The notes under the pieces are model-generated. The model saw nothing but the letters and a program-made list of their open reading frames with translations, did no database searches and had not been told where the DNA came from. A stretch of DNA of 17,802 nt from an uncultured Clostridia bacterium (GTDB lineage Bacteria; Bacillota; Clostridia; UMGS1810): the NCBI GenBank assembly GCA_937959315.1, contig CALGRC010000006.1, forward strand, positions 1-17,802, written 5' to 3'. Shown here in pieces: positions 14,417 to 17,802 of this stretch; position 1 is the first letter of the stretch, and each line of letters opens with the position of its first letter. The position numbers were made by a program, and so were the translations under genes.

Positions 14417-15829
14417 CTAATCTACTACCACTTCAATCTGATATTCTCTGTCAATACCATAAATGGCGGTACCGTTTTCTAGCAGGGCGGCAATTTCGCG
14501 GATGTGCTCCAGGCGGATTTCCTCACCGGGCACTAGGATGGGGGTGCCTGGCGGGTATTTGCATATCAGGTTTTTTGCTATCCGGCCGGGGGCCTGTTCT
14601 AAATGGATATATTCCCCTGCCTGATAAAATGCCTCCCGCGGCGTCATGCGGATAACTGCGGCCGGCAATTGTAATATGGGTTCATGCTGGAGCGTTGCCG
14701 GCTGGATTTTTTTGATGATGGTTAACATAGCCTTTGTCAGTTTTTTGACATCTGACGGATCGTTATAAGGGGTGGCGATACAAACAATATTGTGTTCATC
14801 GGCCATTTCTGGATCAATTTTGTATTTGCTCCGCAGCAGCGCGGCCATTTCATACCCGGAAAGGCCCGATTTTGCAACGTTGATGACAATACGGGTTGGG
14901 TCTAATGCGTGTATCTGGCAAGTATTTTGCAGCTCTGGCCCCACCCAGTAGGCTTTGGCCGTATGGTTGACCAATGCCCGGCCTTCTTGGATTTGCGCCA
15001 GCAATGGTTTGTATCTTTTTTCCAAACCAGCAGCAGTAAACACAGCAAATTCCAGTGACGCCAGGATGGCATAGGATGGGCTGCTGGTCTGAAACATGGC
15101 CAGCAGCTTCCGTACGTTTTCTGGCAAAATTGTATCGCTGCATATATGCAGTAAAGCGCCGCCGGACAGTGCCCCCAGCGTTTTATGGACGCTTTGTACC
15201 ACCATATCGGCGCCGCAGGAAAGGGCGCTTTCCGGCAGCAGTGGACTAAACGGCAGATGGGCGCCGTGGGCTTCGTCCACCAGCAACGGGATTCCATGGC
15301 GGTGGGAGACGGCGGCAAGTGCGGCAATATTGGATAGCCCGCCGTAGTAATTGGGAGAGGTAACCAGCACCGCTTTGGCATCGCCGTGCATTTGCAAGCT
15401 TGTTTCCAGCTCGTCTGGGTCAATACCGCCGGGGAACCCAAATTGATGGTTATATTTGGGATATACGTACGCGGGCCGTGCGCCGATCATCATAAGCGCG
15501 TGAATAACCGATTTATGGCAGTTGCGGTCAATCATGACAGTTTCCCCTTCCTGCACGGTTGCCGCCAGCATGGCAAAAATACCGCAAGTAGCGCCGCCCA
15601 GCAGGTAAAAGGAGTGACGGGTGTTGTATATGCGTTTGAGCTGTTCTTCGCTGTCCTTTATGTAAGAAGTAGGTGCGTATAGGTCGTCGGTATCGGGCAG
15701 CTCGGTCACATCCAGTGCATACAAATCTGCCGGCTTCCAGTCACCGTTCCCTTTATGGCCAGGCATATGGAAAGAAATCCGGTTTTTTGACAGGTATTGT
15801 TTGATACCTCGATAAATAGGCGCGTCCAT
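14417..15829 (-). CDS. Orn/Lys/Arg decarboxylase family protein, short form (fold type I PLP enzyme)
   Basis: A 470-residue PLP enzyme of the SpeA/YaaO type found in Bacillota, which lacks the N-terminal wing domain of the ~715-residue enterobacterial enzymes. It probably decarboxylates arginine, lysine or ornithine to agmatine, cadaverine or putrescine. Signatures: F-H-M-P-G-H-K-G (20-27), the T-x-L-x-x-x-D-x-L-Y region, L-L-G-G-A-T-C-G (77-83), D-R-N-C-H-K-S (101-107), D-E-A-H-G-A-H (185-191, with D185 for the pyridine nitrogen and H188) and S-V-H-K-T-L (213-218), with the PLP lysine at K216. The C-terminal domain ends in Y-P-P-G-x-P and G. The start ATG at 15829 has AAGGAGG upstream; the longer frame to 15859 would overlap alr. 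It sits 13 bases behind alr. Substrate choice is not visible. Confidence 0.94.
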   Translation of the reverse strand: MDAPIYRGIKQYLSKNRISFHMPGHKGNGDWKPADLYALDVTELPDTDDLYAPTSYIKDSEEQLKRIYNTRHSFYLLGGATCGIFAMLAATVQEGETVMIDRNCHKSVIHALMMIGARPAYVYPKYNHQFGFPGGIDPDELETSLQMHGDAKAVLVTSPNYYGGLSNIAALAAVSHRHGIPLLVDEAHGAHLPFSPLLPESALSCGADMVVQSVHKTLGALSGGALLHICSDTILPENVRKLLAMFQTSSPSYAILASLEFAVFTAAGLEKRYKPLLAQIQEGRALVNHTAKAYWVGPELQNTCQIHALDPTRIVINVAKSGLSGYEMAALLRSKYKIDPEMADEHNIVCIATPYNDPSDVKKLTKAMLTIIKKIQPATLQHEPILQLPAAVIRMTPREAFYQAGEYIHLEQAPGRIAKNLICKYPPGTPILVPGEEIRLEHIREIAALLENGTAIYGIDREYQIEVVVD

Positions 15830-15842
15830 TTGGATTCCTCCT

Positions 15843-16934
15843 TTACGATTGATAAACACGCGGGATATCCCGGCTGACCAAAATGGGATTGGCAGGCAGT
15901 ATCACGTCTGCCCCGGGCCGGACTTCCATTCCGGTTACGTCCAGTACAATATTATACATACTGACCCTGCCGATGATACGGGCAGGCTTTCCATTGATCC
16001 AAACTTGTAATATTTTCCCTATGTTTCGCAGGTCGTGGTATAGATAGCGTAAAATATCCATTGGACGGAAGGTGTCGTTGCTCTTTTCTACACCAAACCC
16101 ATCTTTATATCCCACTGGTACTATGGCGATTTGGGTTTCCCGTTTGGTTTTATAGGTATTGGCATAGCCGACAGTGTAGCCTTTTGGAAGCGTTTTCACT
16201 TCAATAACCTGGGAATGCAGCGCGCCAATCCGCTTAAGCCCATAGGTGTTGGGCAGGGGCAGCCGCCCTAAGAAGGCTGATCCAATGCGTACGGCATCCA
16301 AATGCATATCCGGGTACTGCAGAAAGGCACAGGAATTGCATATATGGCGCATCAGCCCAGTAATACCGTTTCGCTCTAATACAGCAATACAATGCAGGAA
16401 TTTGTCATAGGGTACCTGTACATCCTTGCGGTTGTTGGAAAAGGAAAAGGAAAAATGGGAAAAAACGCCTTCCATTCGCACTTGGCCTGCCTGCTTGATT
16501 GCTGCCGCAGCATTTTGAATATCCTCGCAGATAAAACCAAACCGGCCAAAACCGGTATCCAGTTTAAGGTGTGCGCGCGCCTGGCACCCCTTTTCTTCTG
16601 CCAGGCGGTTAAGGGTGGCGAGCCCATGCAAAGAGCCGACTGCGGCTATGATGCCATGTTCGATACACAAGCGCAGTTCTTCTTCCAGGGTAGTGGCGGT
16701 CAGCAGTAAGATATCATTGTCAAAGCCCGCTTCCCGCAGGGCAATGGCTTCTTCTAGTTCGGATACTGCAAAAAATACAACGCCGTTTTCCTGCAGCAGA
16801 CTGGCAAATTCCAAAAGGCCCAGGCCGTAGCCCTGCCCTTTGAGCACACCGATGACCTGGGCAGTTCCAGCGCGCCGGCAAATAGCCTGGATGTTGTGTA
16901 TCAAGTCGGAACGGTTCACAATATACTGTTTCAT
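15843..16934 (-). CDS. alr: Alanine racemase family protein (divergent signature motifs)
   Basis: A 363-residue fold type III PLP enzyme; classic members make D-alanine for peptidoglycan. K32 in V-L-K-G-Q-G-Y-G-L-G is the PLP lysine; H-L-K-L-D-T-G (with K124, often carbamylated), H160, R216 in D-A-V-R-I-G and the catalytic Tyr candidate Y257 in T-V-G-Y-A-N-T-Y are kept, and the R-D-I-P-R-V-Y end is typical. It departs from the usual patterns: K-x-D-A-Y-G-H-G has become KGQGYGLG, and the G-R-x-C-M-D-Q loop is GRVSMYN (323-329), so the usual Cys, Asp and Gln are lost. The start ATG at 16934 has GGGGGA seven bases upstream; the longer frame to 17000 would overlap the FemAB gene. It lies 14 bases behind that gene. 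A different substrate (for example serine) is possible. Confidence 0.88.
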   Translation of the reverse strand: MKQYIVNRSDLIHNIQAICRRAGTAQVIGVLKGQGYGLGLLEFASLLQENGVVFFAVSELEEAIALREAGFDNDILLLTATTLEEELRLCIEHGIIAAVGSLHGLATLNRLAEEKGCQARAHLKLDTGFGRFGFICEDIQNAAAAIKQAGQVRMEGVFSHFSFSFSNNRKDVQVPYDKFLHCIAVLERNGITGLMRHICNSCAFLQYPDMHLDAVRIGSAFLGRLPLPNTYGLKRIGALHSQVIEVKTLPKGYTVGYANTYKTKRETQIAIVPVGYKDGFGVEKSNDTFRPMDILRYLYHDLRNIGKILQVWINGKPARIIGRVSMYNIVLDVTGMEVRPGADVILPANPILVSRDIPRVYQS

Positions 16935-16948
16935 CCGGCAATCCCCCT

Positions 16949-17802
16949 TTATTTTTGGCCGCGCAGCAGATAAAGTTTCTTCCGTAGTTCCCGGTACCAT
17001 TTTTCACCATGCTCTACCAGAAAATACATCAAAGGGGAAAATACATAGTCCATTTCTCCAATAAATTCTGTGAATTTCCCATTGAACCCTTTTTTGAAGC
17101 GGTAGAGCCCATACAGTGGGTTGCTTTCATCCAAATCGCCCGATACCCCGCGGAAATCATAAATATCACAGTGGTTTTCCACTGCCCATTGAATCATTTC
17201 CCACTGGAGGAGATAGTTTGGCATGACATTGCGCGCTTCGTTGGCGCTGGCGCCGTATAAGTACCATACTTTATTGCCGTATAAAATGGCTAACGTACCA
17301 GCAACCGGCTTGCCTTCATATTCTGCCATATATAGCCGCACATGGTCTGGGCCGAGTGCGTCATACAGCTTTTGGAAGTATTCCAGTGACCGGACGACGA
17401 ATTCATCCCGTGTGCCAGTGACTACCATAATGTCGTGAAATGTTTTCAAATCTTCCCGTGTGCCAATGCGGGAAGTGACACCTTTGCGGATGGCCAGCCG
17501 GATATTATAGCGCGTTTTGCTGTGGAACCCGGCCATGATTTCATCGGGGGTTTTGCCTTTGATGTCCAGGCGGAAGACAAAACGTGGCTGGATACCCTCA
17601 AAATTTTTGGATTGGTTTTTCATGCGGAATCCTAAATCCTTGGCCATTTCGGCAAATGCTTGGTTGTCCGCTTCAATATCCGGATCGAGCTTTAATACGT
17701 AGCTTTTGTGTTTTTTGGCAAGCTGTTTGGCACCGGCAATTAATTCCGCAAACGTTTCTTTGTCATCTATGTCGCACACAGGCCCGCGCGGGGCATACAT
17801 CA
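16949..17802 (-). CDS. FemAB-type peptidoglycan bridge aminoacyltransferase, partial (N-terminus outside window)
   Basis: At least 283 residues of a FemA/FemB/FemX-family protein; the frame runs open through the right edge. Members transfer an amino acid from aminoacyl-tRNA to the stem peptide of lipid II on the cytoplasmic face, building interpeptide bridges. Visible family marks: Y-A-P-R-G-P-V at the left of the fragment, L-K-L-D-P-D-I, F-H-S-K-T-R-Y-N-I-R-L-A (about 91-102), L-Y-G-A-S-A-N-E-A-R-N-V-M-P-N-Y-L-L-Q-W-E-M, Y-D-F-R-G-V-S-G-D and L-Y-G-L-Y-R-F-K-K-G-F-N-G. These are the two GNAT-like halves. Perhaps 40-60 residues are missing. The first Met in the window lies inside this conserved stretch, so it is not the start. 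It is the first visible gene of the run leading to alr, the decarboxylase and the acetyltransferase. Which amino acid it adds is unknown. Confidence 0.92.
   Translation of the reverse strand, partial: MYAPRGPVCDIDDKETFAELIAGAKQLAKKHKSYVLKLDPDIEADNQAFAEMAKDLGFRMKNQSKNFEGIQPRFVFRLDIKGKTPDEIMAGFHSKTRYNIRLAIRKGVTSRIGTREDLKTFHDIMVVTGTRDEFVVRSLEYFQKLYDALGPDHVRLYMAEYEGKPVAGTLAILYGNKVWYLYGASANEARNVMPNYLLQWEMIQWAVENHCDIYDFRGVSGDLDESNPLYGLYRFKKGFNGKFTEFIGEMDYVFSPLMYFLVEHGEKWYRELRKKLYLLRGQK

Noticed and set aside
16935..17000. Longer alanine racemase start at 17000
   Set aside because: It would overlap the end of the FemAB gene by about 50 bases and add 22 residues not found in the family; the ATG at 16934 has a good ribosome site.
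1..17802. Search for mobile elements, CRISPR repeats, tRNA or rRNA genes and riboswitches
   Set aside because: No transposase or integrase frame, no evenly spaced repeats, no cloverleaf-like segment and no long structured leader was found. All intergenic gaps are short and explained by promoters, terminators or ribosome sites.

Overview
The window looks like ordinary chromosome of an anaerobic, mid-GC member of the Clostridia (Bacillota). The evidence is strong AGGAGG-type ribosome sites, a long-form HPF, a C-type (four-Cys) L31, a short-form Orn/Lys/Arg decarboxylase, a FemAB-type peptidoglycan bridge enzyme and a two-subunit-type class I fumarase alpha chain. Genus cannot be decided from the sequence alone. 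Genes are densely packed on both strands. I see no transposon, integrase, CRISPR array, rRNA or tRNA, and no gene-free stretch longer than about 160 bases.

Layout: (1) 1-2390, plus strand: the C-terminal end of citrate synthase, followed after 28 bases by a cytoplasmic GH36 alpha-galactosidase, closed by a two-way terminator. (2) 2439-6555, minus strand. The 6.6 kb end carries a GT2 polyprenyl-phosphate glycosyltransferase, a GtrA-type flippase and a fumarase alpha subunit without its beta partner, behind one strong promoter. Then come hpf with its own terminator, a small secreted protein of unknown function and a cytidylate-kinase-like protein. (3) 6715-11321, plus strand: phosphoglucomutase/phosphomannomutase, rpmE with promoter and terminator, then typA and ung as a pair. 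(4) 11393-13699, plus strand: a complete polar amino acid ABC importer (permease, ATPase, lipoprotein binding protein) with a strong promoter, an operator-like palindrome over the -35 box and a GNRA-capped hairpin before the binding-protein gene. (5) 13760-17802, minus strand: a tight four-gene run of FemAB-type peptidyltransferase (cut by the window edge), divergent alanine racemase, amino acid decarboxylase and maltose/galactoside-type O-acetyltransferase.

How the genes may work together: the mutase (6715) and the GT2/GtrA pair (6555) are divergently transcribed. They could form one route from hexose-6-phosphate, through hexose-1-phosphate and a nucleotide sugar, to a lipid-linked sugar exported for surface glycosylation. 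The run at the right edge looks cell-wall directed. typA, rpmE and hpf concern the ribosome. I found no clearly new multi-gene system. The points most worth a second look are a racemase with altered signature motifs beside FemAB and a decarboxylase, the orphan fumarase alpha subunit, the palindrome over the transporter promoter, a gene pair directly behind a terminator with no room for a promoter, and three promoters that share an unusually uniform TTGCAW-N14-TGG-TATRAT layout.
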